Source: Pseudopyrenochaeta lycopersici (taxonomy: Eukaryota; Ascomycota; Dothideomycetes; Pleosporales; Pseudopyrenochaetaceae). From it: a stretch of 64,000 bases of DNA. This document shows, piece after piece, positions 1-11,351 of this stretch; position 1 is the first letter of the stretch; every line of letters begins with the position of its first letter. The notes beneath the pieces are model-generated. The model saw only the letters and a program-made list of their open reading frames with translations, was not told the DNA's origin and ran no database searches. The stretch is from NCBI GenBank assembly GCA_003313425.1, contig NHZP01000001.1, positions 186,001-250,000 on the forward strand. Reading direction: 5' to 3'. The translations under genes and the position numbers were made by a program.

Positions 1-1
1 C

Positions 2-103
2 CAAGATAAGCTGCCGAAATGGATTCAAGGGAGTTTGGAGGCTGGCGTTGGTGTGAGGGATGTGGTGGGAAAACTGGACGGTTTCTTTGCTGGGAAAACG
101 TGA
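2..103 (+). CDS. 3' end of a probable Rad3/XPD-family helicase (Chl1-like)
   Basis: An open frame enters from the left edge and ends at TGA 101-103, leaving about 33 residues. The tail contains KLPKWIQ followed by a ...RDVVGKLDGFFAGK ending. A 'KLPxWI' segment close to a C terminus that ends in an aromatic-rich 'FF' helix is typical of Rad3/XPD and especially Chl1/DDX11 helicases, which act in sister-chromatid cohesion and repair. No helicase motif is inside the window, so the family rests on this short tail alone. The assignment is inference; that it is the end of a coding exon is better supported, since the frame stays open to the edge and is followed by 3'-flank-like sequence. Confidence 0.35.
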   Translation, partial: QDKLPKWIQGSLEAGVGVRDVVGKLDGFFAGKT

Positions 104-537
104 TATGCCTATACCCTCGAGACACACGATACCTTATACGCACTTTCTCATCTTAGCGACTCTTGTGTTCTGGGTCAACTACATTATTCGACCAAGGCTT
201 GAGTGTTTTGTGTCATAGGGATTTCTGAAGCGGCTAGTGTGCGACGCGTATTAAGGCCCGAATCAGGCTTAGGCCAAGGCCGGTACAGTCTCACCTTCGT
301 GACCGTGCATCGTGTCTTCTACATTCGACAACATCAACCATCTCAAATCTGCTCACAGTTATCGCGCACGCTTGTGAGGTCATCTGTGTCTGCTGTGTAA
401 TTATTGTAACATATTTTGCGATGAGCAATATCCAGGCCACAGAAACAGCCCGCCATTCTTTGACAGGCAGGTGATGAAAAGAGCTGGCTGGGGAGGGTCA
501 CATCAGATCGGTATCTCGTTTTAGCAGACTTATAAGA
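104..537. other. Intergenic, tandem-gene spacer
   Basis: About 430 bases between the helicase 3' end and the peptide transporter start. No convincing gene is seen. A TTATAAG stretch lies just upstream of the transporter ATG and may belong to its promoter or leader. Confidence 0.6.
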
Positions 538-2414
538 ATGCCTTCAGCATGGCGTACGAGAAGCAGTGGGGAGCTAGGCGCATATACCACTGTTGCGCAA
601 ACGGAGGATGCAAGCGCGGAGCTGACGGCGCATGGAAAAGAAATCGCAAATCAGAATGAAGACGCACAACAGCTCGGAGCTCCGGTTCACATTGGATCGA
701 TTCCCACAGCAGAAGATCTTCTTTTTCTACCGAAAGTAGCTGATACGCTTCCCTATGGCGCATTCCTGGTTGCCATTGTGGAGCTCTGCGAGCGTTTCGC
801 TTATTACGGGTTATCGGGTCCGTTCCAAAACTACATCTCCAACGGGTACAACGATGCCAATGGGCTGCCTGGCGCAATTGGACTCAAGCAAGCTCGCGCG
901 ACTGCGATGACCAACTTCTTCCAGTTCTGGTGCTATGTCACGCCGATCATGGGCGCTGTAGTTGCGGATCAGTATTTGGGAAAGTATGCTACGATCAAGT
1001 GGTTCAGCATCGTGTATATGATTGGAATCGCAATTTTATTTGTTACCAGTCTACCATGGAGTATCGAACGGGGTGCAGCATTCCCGGGGCTCGTTGTGGC
1101 CATGGTAGTCATTGGTCTTGGCACCGGTGGCATCAAGAGCAATGTCTCGCCCTTGATAGCAGAGCAAGTGCGCTCCAATAAGCCATTTGTTAAGACTCTC
1201 CGCAATGGCAAACGAGTCATTATTGATCCCGAAGTCACGGTGCAGCGGATATACATGGTGTTCTATATGTGCATCAACGTTGGTTCCATCTCAGCAATCG
1301 CGACAACGATGTTAGAATTACATGTTGGATTCTGGAGCGCATATTTGCTTCCATTTATCATGTTCTGTGTGGGATATGTGGTACTGGTGACTGGTAAGAA
1401 GAGATACATTATCAAACCGCCGCAAGGTGGTGTAATTGGGAATTGTTTCCGTGCTCTGTGGATCGCAGTCAGGAATGGCGGGGACTTGGACAAGGCGAAG
1501 CCCTCGCAACAGGGACATGGAAGAGGAAGGAGGATGGTGACCTGGGATGACAAGTTCATTGAAGAGTTGAAGACAGCGCTGGTAGCGTGCAAGGTCTTCC
1601 TATTCTATCCTATTTACTGGGTCACTTTTTCACAGATGATGAACAATTTCGTCTCACAAGGTATGTGTTTCGTCAGTTAGTCATTTATCTTCCTCACTAA
1701 CGCCCGACAGCCGGCCAAATGCAGCTTCATGGCCTCCCTAATGACATTCTTCCCAACATTGATCCGATAACCATCATCTTGCTCATTCCAATCATGGACC
1801 GGCTGATCTATCCTTTCATTCGCACGCGTTTACACTTGGCTTTCACACCGACTACGCGCATCACGCTTGGCTTCGTGATCGCTGCGCTCGCTATGCTGTA
1901 CGCCGGAGCTTTGCAATCCGCTATCTACGCCGCACCACCATGCTACTCGCACCCCTTGAAGTGCGACGCTGGTAAGATCGGAACCGGCGAAGGGAGATAC
2001 AATCCCAATGAAATCCACGTAGCGTGGCAAGTGCCCGCCTACGTTTTGCTCGCAATAAGCGAAATTCTCTCCAGCATTACTGGCCTAGAACTCGCGTACG
2101 GAAAGGCGCCGGAGAATATGAAGAGCTTTATCATGAGTCTCTTTCTCCTCACATCGGCGGGTGGCAGCGCACTGGGAATACTGATCGCGCCGTTGGCTAA
2201 GGACCCGTATTTGCAATGGCTGTATCTTGGGCTAGCAGTCCTTGCAGCAGGGACTGGCTATGTTTTCCATCGCACGTTCAAGGATATTGATGACGTGCCG
2301 AAGAAGACTGTGGAAAGTGCAGAGGAGTTTGAGTTGGTGGGGAGGGGGAGCGGGGATGACGATGGATATTATAGTGGTGATGAGGATGGTGGGAGGAGGC
2401 CTCGAGACATTTAA
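538..2414 (+). CDS. PTR2: POT/PTR2-family proton-coupled di/tripeptide transporter
   Basis: Two exons, 538-1660 and 1711-2414, are separated by a 50-nt intron (GTATGT...CACTAAC...GACAG). They give a 608-residue protein, the usual length for fungal Ptr2. Family signatures are visible. An N-terminal segment has 'ELCERFAYYG', the POT motif with the proton-coupling E..ER residues. A 'GLGTGGIKSNVSPLIAEQ' block matches the second PTR2 signature, and 'FYPIYWVTFSQMMNNFVSQAGQM' spans the intron. About twelve hydrophobic segments alternate with short loops, with an acidic/Gly-rich cytosolic tail. The protein should import small peptides across the plasma membrane using the proton gradient. The first in-frame ATG was used. 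It is convergent with the App1-like gene downstream. Confidence 0.93.
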
Positions 2415-3084
2415 CAAGGAATTGAAAATTTACGAGTCCTTCCGGCAGTATACGTATAAGAAGAGATATGCTCAATGCTTGAAGTTGGACGATATGCGCT
2501 CGCCCAGTGTCTTCCTTGGTGAAATGCAAACGCAAGAACTTACACAGGTCATATAAACGTTGAAAGCTGGTTGAAGATGCTTTCAAGCAAATCGCCACAC
2601 CAATTGAGACACTTTGCTCTGAGAGACGGAGCATCTTCATGATTGTTCTAGCGTCTGCTACACTTTCCAAAGACCACAGATCAAGTTTGGAAAGTCAAAG
2701 AGACGTCTCGAGGACCCTGAATTGTCTTGGTCTGGATGTCTTGGCATCTAGTCACTTCAAGGAATGTATTGTCTTAATGAGGTTCAGACTACCCATCGAC
2801 CCGTAAACCACTCTGCCCTCAAGACAGAACGACAGCAAAAAGTTTGTCGCTAGTATCAATGTTTCAATGATAGGATGAAGAATGCTTCTTGAACATGCAA
2901 AATTGAATTTCGATTGAAAAAGAGTATGTACAGAATACACGTAGAGCATATCAACGACTCAAAAAAAGTACAGGACAGGCCAATCCAGATGCGTATAACC
3001 AAAACTCCATGCTTCATCTATGTCATCATAATTCGGCGTCGCAGCATCCCTTCTCAAGACCTAAGAATCGTCTATCCGTCAACG
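2415..3084. other. Convergent intergenic region
   Basis: About 670 bases between the 3' ends of the peptide transporter and the App1-like gene. Short open frames here lack coding character; probably two 3' UTRs. No RNA gene or repeat is seen. Confidence 0.6.
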
Positions 3085-4714
3085 CTACAATGACATGAAC
3101 AAAGCAGCAACGAGAGCAACGACGAAGCTGATTGTCGCGCTTCCCTGAAGCCTGCCACCCGCACCATGGATGCCCAAAATCTCAGCTTGTCTCGAAAATG
3201 TGACGTTCTGCGGGATAGTCGCGTTCAAACACTGGCCATTCGCGATGTCGAGGCCTGACAAGTCATTGGGCTCACGGAAGAACATGTAGCTCTGGGTGTT
3301 TAGACCCTTGAAGCCTTCAGTGTTGTAAGGGAACCACATATCCTTATCTGTGGCTGAAGTGTTGCGGAGGAAAATGCACTGGACTTGTTGGGGATAGTCA
3401 TGGGCGAGTTGAGGGTAGGCCTTCATGACATCGCTGTTGGAGGTGTCGGCGACCAAAACAAACTTCCTCTTGGGGAAAGTGTGGAAGGCCTTTTGGAGGA
3501 GGAACATGCGAATGGACAGAGTAGCCTTGATGTCGGAGAAGTTGAGGGGTCGTGTGTCGAAGGAGCCACCGGGGTAGGTCTTGTAGATGTAGTCCATGTA
3601 GAGGCGGGTGGCTTGCTCAGGAGTCGTGGTCAGGTAATGGAAGTGGGTATTGTTGGGCAGGCTGCGAGACCAGTTGGCGTAGATATCGGGCATGTTCAAC
3701 CAGGGAGTGAAGGGGCGGGCGAACGAGTTCAACAGGCCTTCCTTGGGATCGTAGATCTTGGTGACGCGGAGGATGTCGTCAATGTCTGAAATGAAGGTGA
3801 TGCCTTCGGTAGGAACGAGAAATGCTGTGGCATTGCCGCTCAACGTGCCATTGGTGTAGACGTTCAGTCGCTGCACGTTGTTGGTCTCGTTTCCAGGGAG
3901 CAGGCCATTTTGCTGAATAGGCAAGAAGGCATCAAAATCACCCTGATCGGTGGTGGGGTAGGGAAGTGTGAGGTTTTGGGTGCCACCAGGAGCTGTAATG
4001 GCGTTGCCGCCGCCAGGCTCGCCGTCACCACCTTGCGAGGGCGCGGGTTCCAGCGACATGGTAACATTGACATCTCCTTGCTGGACGACGAAGATGGATC
4101 GCGTCAGATTGCGAGCCTGGGCCTGCTGGTCTGGCGGCAACTCAGCGACGCTGGTGTCGATGAGAAACACATTCGCCAGATCGTCGACCTTGCTCTGCTC
4201 AATGTCTGGGAATTTGTAGACATTGCCGTGGAAGCGCACATTCCAGCCTTGGTCTGTCCAGTTTGCGTACGGGGGGATGTTGAGAACTTCGGTGGGCTTG
4301 GCAGCCAGGTCGTCGTCGCCGATGCTGAGGCTCGACAGCACTTGGGTGCCGGTGGGGAGGCTATCGAACCAGCCAGGCACACCTCGAGGCTAGTCAGCAC
4401 AAGCTTCGCCCAGCAAAGCTTCGGATCCGAAGAGCGGACGTACCTTCGGTGAAAAAGCTGGGGAGATCGCTTCCAAGCACGCTCGCCCACGAATTCACGA
4501 CACCATCGACGCCGCTCTTGAGTTGCTCGAAGATGTCTCGTCGCTGCACATAGCTGTGCTGGCCGTCAAACCGGATGGCTGCGGGTGTAACCACAGGCGC
4601 ACGAACTTGGACCTTTGCAGGCGCCGCTGTGGCTTCTGGGAGAGCAATTGCACTGGCAAAGCCTATCGTCGCACTCAACAGCAGCGCGTGCTGCGACAGC
4701 CGTTGATACCCCAT
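3085..4714 (-). CDS. Secreted, GPI-anchored App1-like (DUF2183) protein
   Basis: Exons 4714-4444 and 4382-3085 (61-nt intron, GTACGT...CTCGAG) encode 522 residues. Residues 1-22 are a signal peptide (hydrophobic, ending near FASA). The C-terminal ~20 residues are a hydrophobic tail after a small-residue stretch (GAGGRLQGS), the layout of a GPI-anchor signal. The core carries the App1 phosphatidate-phosphatase catalytic domain: an FISDIDD segment, 'HYLTTTPEQ' and 'RKFVLVADTSNSDVM' blocks, all typical of DUF2183. App1 proper is cytosolic and actin-associated; this paralog class is extracellular. The nucleophile motif reads D290-x-D292-x-I294 instead of the canonical DxDxT, so phosphatase activity is uncertain. 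Many N-x-S/T sites fit a secreted protein. Divergent from the RBR ligase gene. Confidence 0.85.
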
Positions 4715-5531
4715 GTCTGCAGCGTGTTGTTGCTCTCAATTCTAAAGGTTAGGGGCAAACTGCGCGCTTGTCCGTCTGAGCAAAATTGCCCAATTGAGTC
4801 GAAGCGACAGAATAATGAGGATAAGAAAACCCAAAAGAAGATGATGAAAGGAGGAAGGGAAGACGAGTCGGCGGCGTGGGTTGGAATTATTGTGATTGTT
4901 CCCGCCAGCAGGTTTCAAGTCAAATTGCGCGCCTTGATGGTGTTTGTTAGCTGCAGGGACCCGAATGATGTCACTGGTCGAGCCTGACCAGCAGCCTGGG
5001 GAAAGCTTATTTTGCCCTAGCCGCAAGCATCTAGCATCCGGCTTGAGATCTTGATTCCCTCGTCACGCTAGCCACCATTCTCGCAGATGGCGAAACAAAG
5101 AGAGCTGGAGTAATTTAGCGCGGCCACTTCTCGTACGCCATCGTATCGTGCGCTCAGCGGAGCGATTGCATCCTTCTGGCCTGGCACGCACGGTCCGCCA
5201 TTCCAGGCTTCCTCACCCTCCGGATTCAACAAAACAGTAGGCATGGTTCAACACACAAAGGTCGTGAAGGACACTTCCTCACCAGAATGCTTTGTGCCAA
5301 TCCCCCAAACTGCAATTAACGAGAGAAGATTCTCGTCGAGGGGCAATTCCCATACCTTACATGAAATGGCACGAAAAATGCACATTCCCTCCCTTGCTAA
5401 CCAAACCCTCACCTCACCCCGCATATGGAGCCAAATATACTACAGGCCTTGCCTTGACCGAGACATCCATCTTCTCTACCCATTTTTTACAGTTTCAAAT
5501 TCTTTATTCTCACGCCCCATTATTGCCCTCC
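4715..5531. other. Divergent promoter region (App1-like / RBR ligase)
   Basis: About 800 bases between two divergently transcribed starts. The frame of the RBR gene stays open upstream to about 5292, with an in-frame ATG at 5361, so a longer N terminus is possible. No other gene is supported. Confidence 0.55.
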
Positions 5532-6948
5532 ATGAGCTCTTCGACAATGGCCATTGGGCCATCCCATCCCACTCTTCTGGATGACGAACTCACCGCCTTG
5601 TCACTCCAGATGGAGGAACTGGGGATTCAATCGCAGGCAGGTAAAGGCAAGCATCCAGTCGATCGCCCTCCTGATTTGGAAGTCGCTTTTACAAGCTTTC
5701 AAAACGAGCTGCAGCGCTACAAGACCTTCCTAGACGACCAAAAGTTAGCCCAAAGCATCGGTGCCGCCGTACACTCCGATGGGTTGCTCATTGGCGACCT
5801 TACGTCGCAGGACATTCGTGCTCACGAAGATCATCGCTTTGCTCTTGAACTGAGCAACAATGATCCGGAAATAGAGCTACCTCCGCCTTCCGTGCGTGTT
5901 GAAGTTCGGGAAGACATTCAAGACTGGATGTCCACCACATCCGGCAACATTGCTGCTCATTCTGTCATTGAGTTTTCGGACGATGAGACGGACGCAGGCC
6001 CGTCTATGACATACACTGAACGCCAGGCAGACATCATGAAAAAACTGTCAGCCGAATTTCAATGTGCTGCTTGCACAGTTCGATTCCCTCGGGCTAGTAT
6101 GGTCACAGCAAAGTGCAGCCACCGATACTGTGCCAACTGTATCAAAATTCTCTTCATGCAATCGACAAAGGATGAGGGCCTGTATCCGCCCAAGTGCTGC
6201 AGACAACCCATCCCCCTAGCCATGGTCGCCAAACACATGGAGCCCAACGAATTGGCAGCATTCGAGCTAGCTACTGTCGAATACGCCACGCGCAATAGAA
6301 CCTATTGCAGCAACCATACTTGCGGTGTGTTCATTATCCCAGGCAATATAGAGCCAGGCACCCAGCGAGCAGTGTGTTCAAAGTGTGGCATAAGCACCTG
6401 CGCCATTTGCAAGAATGTGTACCATCATGGAACCGATTGCCCCGACGACCCATCCCTCCAACAGACTAGAGAGCTGGCTCGAACCATGGGCTGGCAAACC
6501 TGCTCTGCTTGCAATCGAGTAGTCCAACTTCGAAGTGGATGCAATCACATGACGTGGGTCGAAATAATCCGCCATATGAATTTCTCTGATATGCAATAGA
6601 TGTCCTTGCAGTGCCGAGTTTTGTTATACCTGTGGTATCCGCTGGAAAGAATGCGATTGCGCTGCAGCAGATCCTAATCGTATTGAAGAGCGCGCTGAGG
6701 AGATCGTGCAACGAGACGCAGCCCACCTTGCTCCAGCCGAACGACGCCAACGTGTCCGAGCGGTTTTCGATGAGCTCCAAGAAAATCATGAGTGCGAACA
6801 TTCACGACGTTTTCAGCGCATCACCGAAGGCGCGCCTAGGCGGGGTTTCCGGTGTGAGTTCTGTGATGCTCGGCATTATAAGTATATCCTGCAATGCCGC
6901 CACTGCTACGTCAATGTCTGCGAGAGCTGCCGCCGCCATCGCATCTAG
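5532..6948 (+). CDS. RBR-type (RING1-IBR-RING2) E3 ubiquitin ligase
   Basis: Exons 5532-6553 and 6600-6948 (46-nt intron GTGGGT...CAATAG) encode 456 residues. Splicing at 6600 rather than at the later AG near 6615 restores the complete zinc-ligand pattern 'GCNHMTCPCSAEFCYTCG'. RING1 starts at Cys178 (CAAC...CSHRYCANC...CC), an IBR domain follows (YCSNHTC...CSKCGISTCAICK...HHGTDC), then RING2 (TCSACNRVV...). Cys337 in 'SGCNHM' is the predicted catalytic cysteine that takes ubiquitin as a thioester. A further C-terminal 'FRCEFCDARHYKYILQCRHCYVNVCESC' zinc-binding region closes the protein. It resembles the fungal IBR-domain proteins; substrates cannot be predicted. The chosen ATG starts MSSSTMAIG; upstream in-frame ATGs exist. 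Confidence 0.9.
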
Positions 6949-8350
6949 AGAGGACTTACCTTGGGCCACTTGTTGATACATAAGATGATTATGAATTGCA
7001 TGGACCAGCACATCTCAATTGCGCCCTAATCGTGACATATCCGTGTATTCCTTGACAATTACAAACCTCACTCCCCTTACATGTTCTGCCTCCACAGTGA
7101 CACAAGTTGCCGTTACACTGCGGTTAGTCCTTGCATTTGATGGTTTCCTTAGTAGGCACAGAATATTCTATTACCGAGCGCAGTTAATGGACGTCATGGC
7201 ACCAGTAACGTGCAAAGCCACGACAACCTGCAACTATTGACATGCAGCTTTCGCCCATGCCAAAACCTCACAATTACGTCTGATCCGTTTTCAGACAAGA
7301 CAGAACCAATCGGTCGATGAACGTTGTCCAAATACGAGACTTACCCTATTAGGCTGAGTGCTAGATTGCCTATTGACGCTGTCTTGGCGCGATATGTACA
7401 TATCGTCGTGTACGACCAAAGGCACGCTCTATCTGTGATTATTGGTCGATATGTTTTCCAAGCGGTGGGGCTTGGAGTTGCCGAGCGTCTTGCGATTTTG
7501 GCAGAGCAAGCCCGTGGAGCAAGTGGTGGGGCTTGTCTCAGACTGATCTTCTAAGATGATACTGTATACTCTTTGGGGGTTTGTAAGTTTGGAAATGCAC
7601 TGAGGATGCGGAGGAAAGTGTATAAGTTCTGTTGTTCTGCAATATGGGTGTGAAGTCGGCCCAGGTGGGTAGCATGAGACTTTAAGGATTCATCAGTGTC
7701 TGGGTACAGTCTTGGGTGCATTTTGCAATTACCTCTTCAGATTCTCATTCGTAACAATGGATTTTTCCTTTATTGTGATTCGGGTTAAAATTTAAGGCTT
7801 TCTTCTACAGAGTCCATGCAGCGATATCGAATCTTTGATGAGCTTATCGTTCAAGGTCGATCATGTATTCCTCGTGAAGATGTACGATTCGCTCATGGAT
7901 ATCGTGCGTGAACGCGTCATATCATGCCAGCCTTCACGCTAGCATATTCAACGATTCCAATGTGTCTCCCTTGAAACGATTAAAATTCTTGTACCAGCAA
8001 TGTTCATCGAACTCATAACACTTCTACTCAACCAACGAATCTTCCAAATTCAGCAAGTCAGGCCCGCAATACAAGCCCGGTCGAAATTTCGACCAATGTA
8101 GATCGTAGCCTTGCCAAGGTGATCTTCTTACCATGAGTCTGAATTTCAGGAATGCCATGCGACGAGGCTATTATGGGTCTTGAGTTTTGACTTGGCTGTG
8201 AAAACAGCTGTAAATCGGCCAAGCGAGTCTCTATCCGGGTAATTGGGCCGCGTGGTATAAGTAAAGAACATCGGTCCTTCTTCGCTGATAATTCTCTTCC
8301 AGTATACATTCTTCTCTTCGGTAATATTGCGGTATTGTCCAGGTCCAATT
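6949..8350. other. Long intergenic region
   Basis: About 1.4 kb between the RBR ligase and the small secreted protein. Only short, non-coding-like frames are present. The last ~300 bases are presumably the promoter of the secreted protein. No tRNA, repeat array or mobile-element ORF is recognised. Confidence 0.55.
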
Positions 8351-8703
8351 ATGCTCTTTCGTGCGGTACTACTTAGTTTGGGCCTGCTAGCGCCTTTCGT
8401 TCAGAGCACATATGTACGCAACTTGGCTCGTCAGCAAGGTTGTGAAGAGTATGGCGACTATCCACCATATACTGGACCTTGCGAAGCTACCGGTAAGCTA
8501 CTATCCGGCAAGGCTGCCGCCGCGTGACTGATTCTGGTCTAGATTGTGGCGCCGGAAGAATAAATTGTAGGAAACAAGTACCACGCATGTCTGGGTGCGT
8601 TGGATACCCAGCAATAGGTAAGTAGCTCCGTTCATGGAGAGATGTATAAGTAATGTGTGTGGTAGGCTGTCCATATATGGGCTGCGCTTGTACAAATTAC
8701 TGA
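8351..8703 (+). CDS. Small secreted cysteine-rich protein (effector-like), 3 exons
   Basis: Exons 8351-8492, 8543-8617 and 8666-8703 with introns of 50 and 48 nt (GTAAGC...GTCTAG; GTAAGT...GGTAG) give an 84-residue precursor. Residues 1-19 form a clear signal peptide (hydrophobic LLSLGLLAPFV core). The mature ~65 residues hold eight cysteines at 31, 44, 49, 56, 66, 74, 79 and 81, an even number suited to four disulfides. Without the second splice the frame would stop two codons into the intron (GGT AAG TAG); using it adds three of the eight cysteines, which supports the model. Size, secretion signal and Cys content fit fungal effector-type proteins, but no named family is recognised and no toxic activity can be claimed. 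It sits alone in a gene-poor stretch. Confidence 0.72.
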
Positions 8704-9783
8704 GAACGTGAAAGAGCTGTGGGATATGTGACGTGCGGTGGCCTTTGGCTGCCAACAGTTTGTATCAAAAGCAATATTCTAGAGTTTTATCATTTAAGTA
8801 ATAAACCCCCAAATCAAAAATAATGTAAACTTGGGTTCTGCAACGATATGAGGATGAAACTACACTTCTGTATAGCTACATTGAGTCGCTGTGAGACCAT
8901 ACAGGCAGAAATAGGTTCCTTACCTCTATAACCCATGAGTTATTATTCAGTTGGCTTACCGGTTGAACATTTAGTAGGAATCGCTTCATCAAGAGAAGGG
9001 TCAGGCGGGCTTACATTTAGGTCAGCGCTAGGTCGCCAGTGATGCAAAATCTAGGAAGAAACATACCACCAATCACCAGCTTCATGAGTCAATATGAGTT
9101 ATACCATCGCTGTGAGACAAATAACGCAATAGGGCAAGCTAGTTGTTTAGAAACGAAGTGTTATGCTGAATACAATGCCATAGTTGTTCCTGTACTAGAT
9201 ACGTCAGTAGCCACGTGGAAGACTAGGTATCTGAGGGGAATGAAATCTGAGCAATCTAGCTGCTTTCTATGCTGCTATGCTTTATTTGCATTTGCATATC
9301 CTGCTCCCCTTACACATGGTAATGATCTTTGACATTCCGTATCCTTAGTCCACTCGTCCAAAAGCGCCCCCCTTCAACCTCACCACGTACAGCTAATTTG
9401 GATTTCTCGCATTCCACGCGCTTTGCGCACTCTCCGGTATCTCTTCTACAGGTCCCGTGCCAAGATGCGCATGCTACAGCCCTGCAGAGTGTAAGAAGCA
9501 GAGCACCAAACGGGTGAAACCCCGCGCTCCCCCGCCCTTTTAGATCCCGCATACCCCCAAGTGTCCCGCCTGATGAACGTCAGATCACAGGCAGCAAGAC
9601 TTGACAAAGGGACCTTGTAAGCTAAAATATTCTCTCCAGCTAGTGCTCGATACGTAACCTAAAGCGAAGGAAGATCGGTTTCAACGCTAGTGCGGCTGAG
9701 ATACTTTACCTGAAGTTGTAAACAGACGTCTTAAGAGTTCCACATCTCCAGTCCTGCAGAGAAGTATCGATTAACCTGTCGCT
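8704..9783. other. Intergenic region
   Basis: About 1.1 kb. The first half is AT-rich with only fragmentary frames; one of 97 codons at 9039-9332 lacks coding character. The part from about 9350 is more GC-rich and probably the upstream region of the GNAT gene. Confidence 0.5.
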
Positions 9784-10506
9784 ATGGCAACTCCGTTTGT
9801 ACGACCATACGACGCCTCACGCGACTTTGACAACGGCCTTCACGTGGTACGCCGATTCACCAAGTCTCTCTTCATCCAGCCCCATACTAACCGCATCCAG
9901 TTCCTCGCCACGATAGACAAAGGCCTAGACTGGGAGCCCGCACGCACAATCGGGTCGTACCTGTGGTACAAAGCGTACGTCAGTCTCACACCGGAGACAT
10001 GTTTCGTGCTGGACGACGGCACGGGGCGCGCGGTGGGCTACTGCATTGGAGCAGCGGACACGACGACGTTTGCGCAGCGCTGGCGCGACGTCTTTGCGCC
10101 CGTCATAGATGCCAAGCTCGTTCCCAGGCCCGAGGTGCAGACGGGGGACCCGCTTATGGAGCGCGACGACATTAGGTATTTCAGGGGCGCCGTGTACAAG
10201 GCCCAGTGCAGCATGTTGCAGGCGTGGCCGCAGACGCTGGAGCAGTACCCTGCGCACATGCACATTGACATTCTGCCGGAGTACCAGCGGAAGGGGCATG
10301 GGACGGGGTTGATAAATGCGTTTTTCCAGGCGATTAAGAGTAGGGGTGCGAGTGGTGTGCATCTCGATATGTTGCGGGCGAATACTGGGGCGCGAGCGTT
10401 CTATGCTAGGATCGGGTTCGGGGTGTGTGAACAGGTGCTGGATGGAGGGGCGAGTGGGGAGACGGGGGTGGTTGAGACAGTGACGACGTTGGTGAAGAGT
10501 GTATGA
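9784..10506 (+). CDS. GNAT-family N-acetyltransferase
   Basis: A single exon of 240 residues. The C-terminal half holds the GNAT fold signature: a beta strand 'AHMHIDILPEY' leads into the acetyl-CoA pyrophosphate-binding loop 'QRKGHGTGL' near residues 168-176 (R/Q-x-x-G-x-G pattern). 'HLDMLRANTGARAFYARIGF', the usual motif B end, follows. The N-terminal part contains 'LDDGTGRAVGYCIG', matching the strand where GNAT proteins read 'vaee.G.ivGf'. This arrangement is common to fungal GNATs annotated only as acetyltransferase. The substrate is unknown. GC content is higher than in the flanks, consistent with a real coding exon. Confidence 0.88.
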   Translation: MATPFVRPYDASRDFDNGLHVVRRFTKSLFIQPHTNRIQFLATIDKGLDWEPARTIGSYLWYKAYVSLTPETCFVLDDGTGRAVGYCIGAADTTTFAQRWRDVFAPVIDAKLVPRPEVQTGDPLMERDDIRYFRGAVYKAQCSMLQAWPQTLEQYPAHMHIDILPEYQRKGHGTGLINAFFQAIKSRGASGVHLDMLRANTGARAFYARIGFGVCEQVLDGGASGETGVVETVTTLVKSV

Positions 10507-11351
10507 TGTGGAGGTGGAGTTTGGGTATTTCATGTGGGTATCACTATAGGACACAAGATCGACAGCATTCCGGTAGCTGTAGAGCCCCATGTTGGGAACG
10601 TGATATATTTATTCTAAACATCCAGATCAGAGATATCTAGTCATCTAAGCCAAGACCGCTTGACTCATGCACGAAAGAGTTCGTGAATGCTTGAGGGAAC
10701 TTCCAGGAAACATCAGTCCAAACACTTTATCATGTCCCTCACAGACCAACACATGACCGAAACCAACTCCAACCCGTAACTCCTCACAAACGGTCTTAAT
10801 CATGGTGGCTAATATATTGATTCAACTATGGTATCAAGTCTACCTGATCCAGCTCGCCTGTGCCCATACTCCTCCCTGCCTACCATCTATCGGCTTCCCA
10901 ACCGCCATCGCACACACGATGCGGCCAATCTGCAAGGCCATAAATGCGCGCTCGCCAACGACAGTAGATGCACACGCTAATATCATTGTGCTGCGCTGAA
11001 AACAAACTATGTTCCAAAAGCAAAACAAAAGTACACCAAATAAACACCGGGGTATAGGATACTGTCCTCCCAACCACTACCCAGAACTCCAGGTAGGCGC
11101 CGTCTTTGATGCGGACTGGCATGTAGCCATGCAGACACAGAACTGCTCGACCTATGAAGCCAAAGAGTCAAATTAATACTAAATCGATATCAAGAAACGG
11201 TGGGGACCAAGCCAGGATCCAGACGAAGAAACGAAGAGTGGAGAATGATTATCGGATGCAGCGATAAAATATGTAGTGTTAAGTTCGTTCGTCAGCCATT
11301 AGCGTCGTAGGGGCTGTGTATGTGTAGCAAATGTGTCCGCTTTGCGAGAGC
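10507..11351. other. Convergent intergenic region
   Basis: About 850 bases between the GNAT stop and the end of Kar9 (opposite strand). Short frames on both strands overlap and look random; nothing functional recognised beyond likely 3' UTRs. Confidence 0.5.

Noticed and set aside
203..400. 65-codon plus-strand frame near the left edge
   Set aside because: No signal, domain or coding bias, and it lies in a normal spacer between two genes.
6070..6090. GTTCGATTCC resembling a tRNA box B
   Set aside because: Lies inside the RING1 coding sequence of the RBR gene; no acceptor or anticodon stems can be formed around it.
6600..6615. Alternative acceptor for the RBR intron at the TTGCAG near 6615
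   Set aside because: It also keeps the frame but removes two zinc-binding cysteines of RING2; the acceptor ending at 6599 restores them.
8618..8632. Stop of the small secreted protein just after exon 2 (GGT AAG TAG)
   Set aside because: GTAAGT is a perfect donor and splicing to 8666 adds a continuous Cys-rich tail ending in a stop; an early stop would leave an odd number of cysteines.
9310..9552. 80-codon minus-strand frame before the GNAT gene
   Set aside because: Lies in the promoter region; no domain and mirrored by an equally random plus-strand frame.
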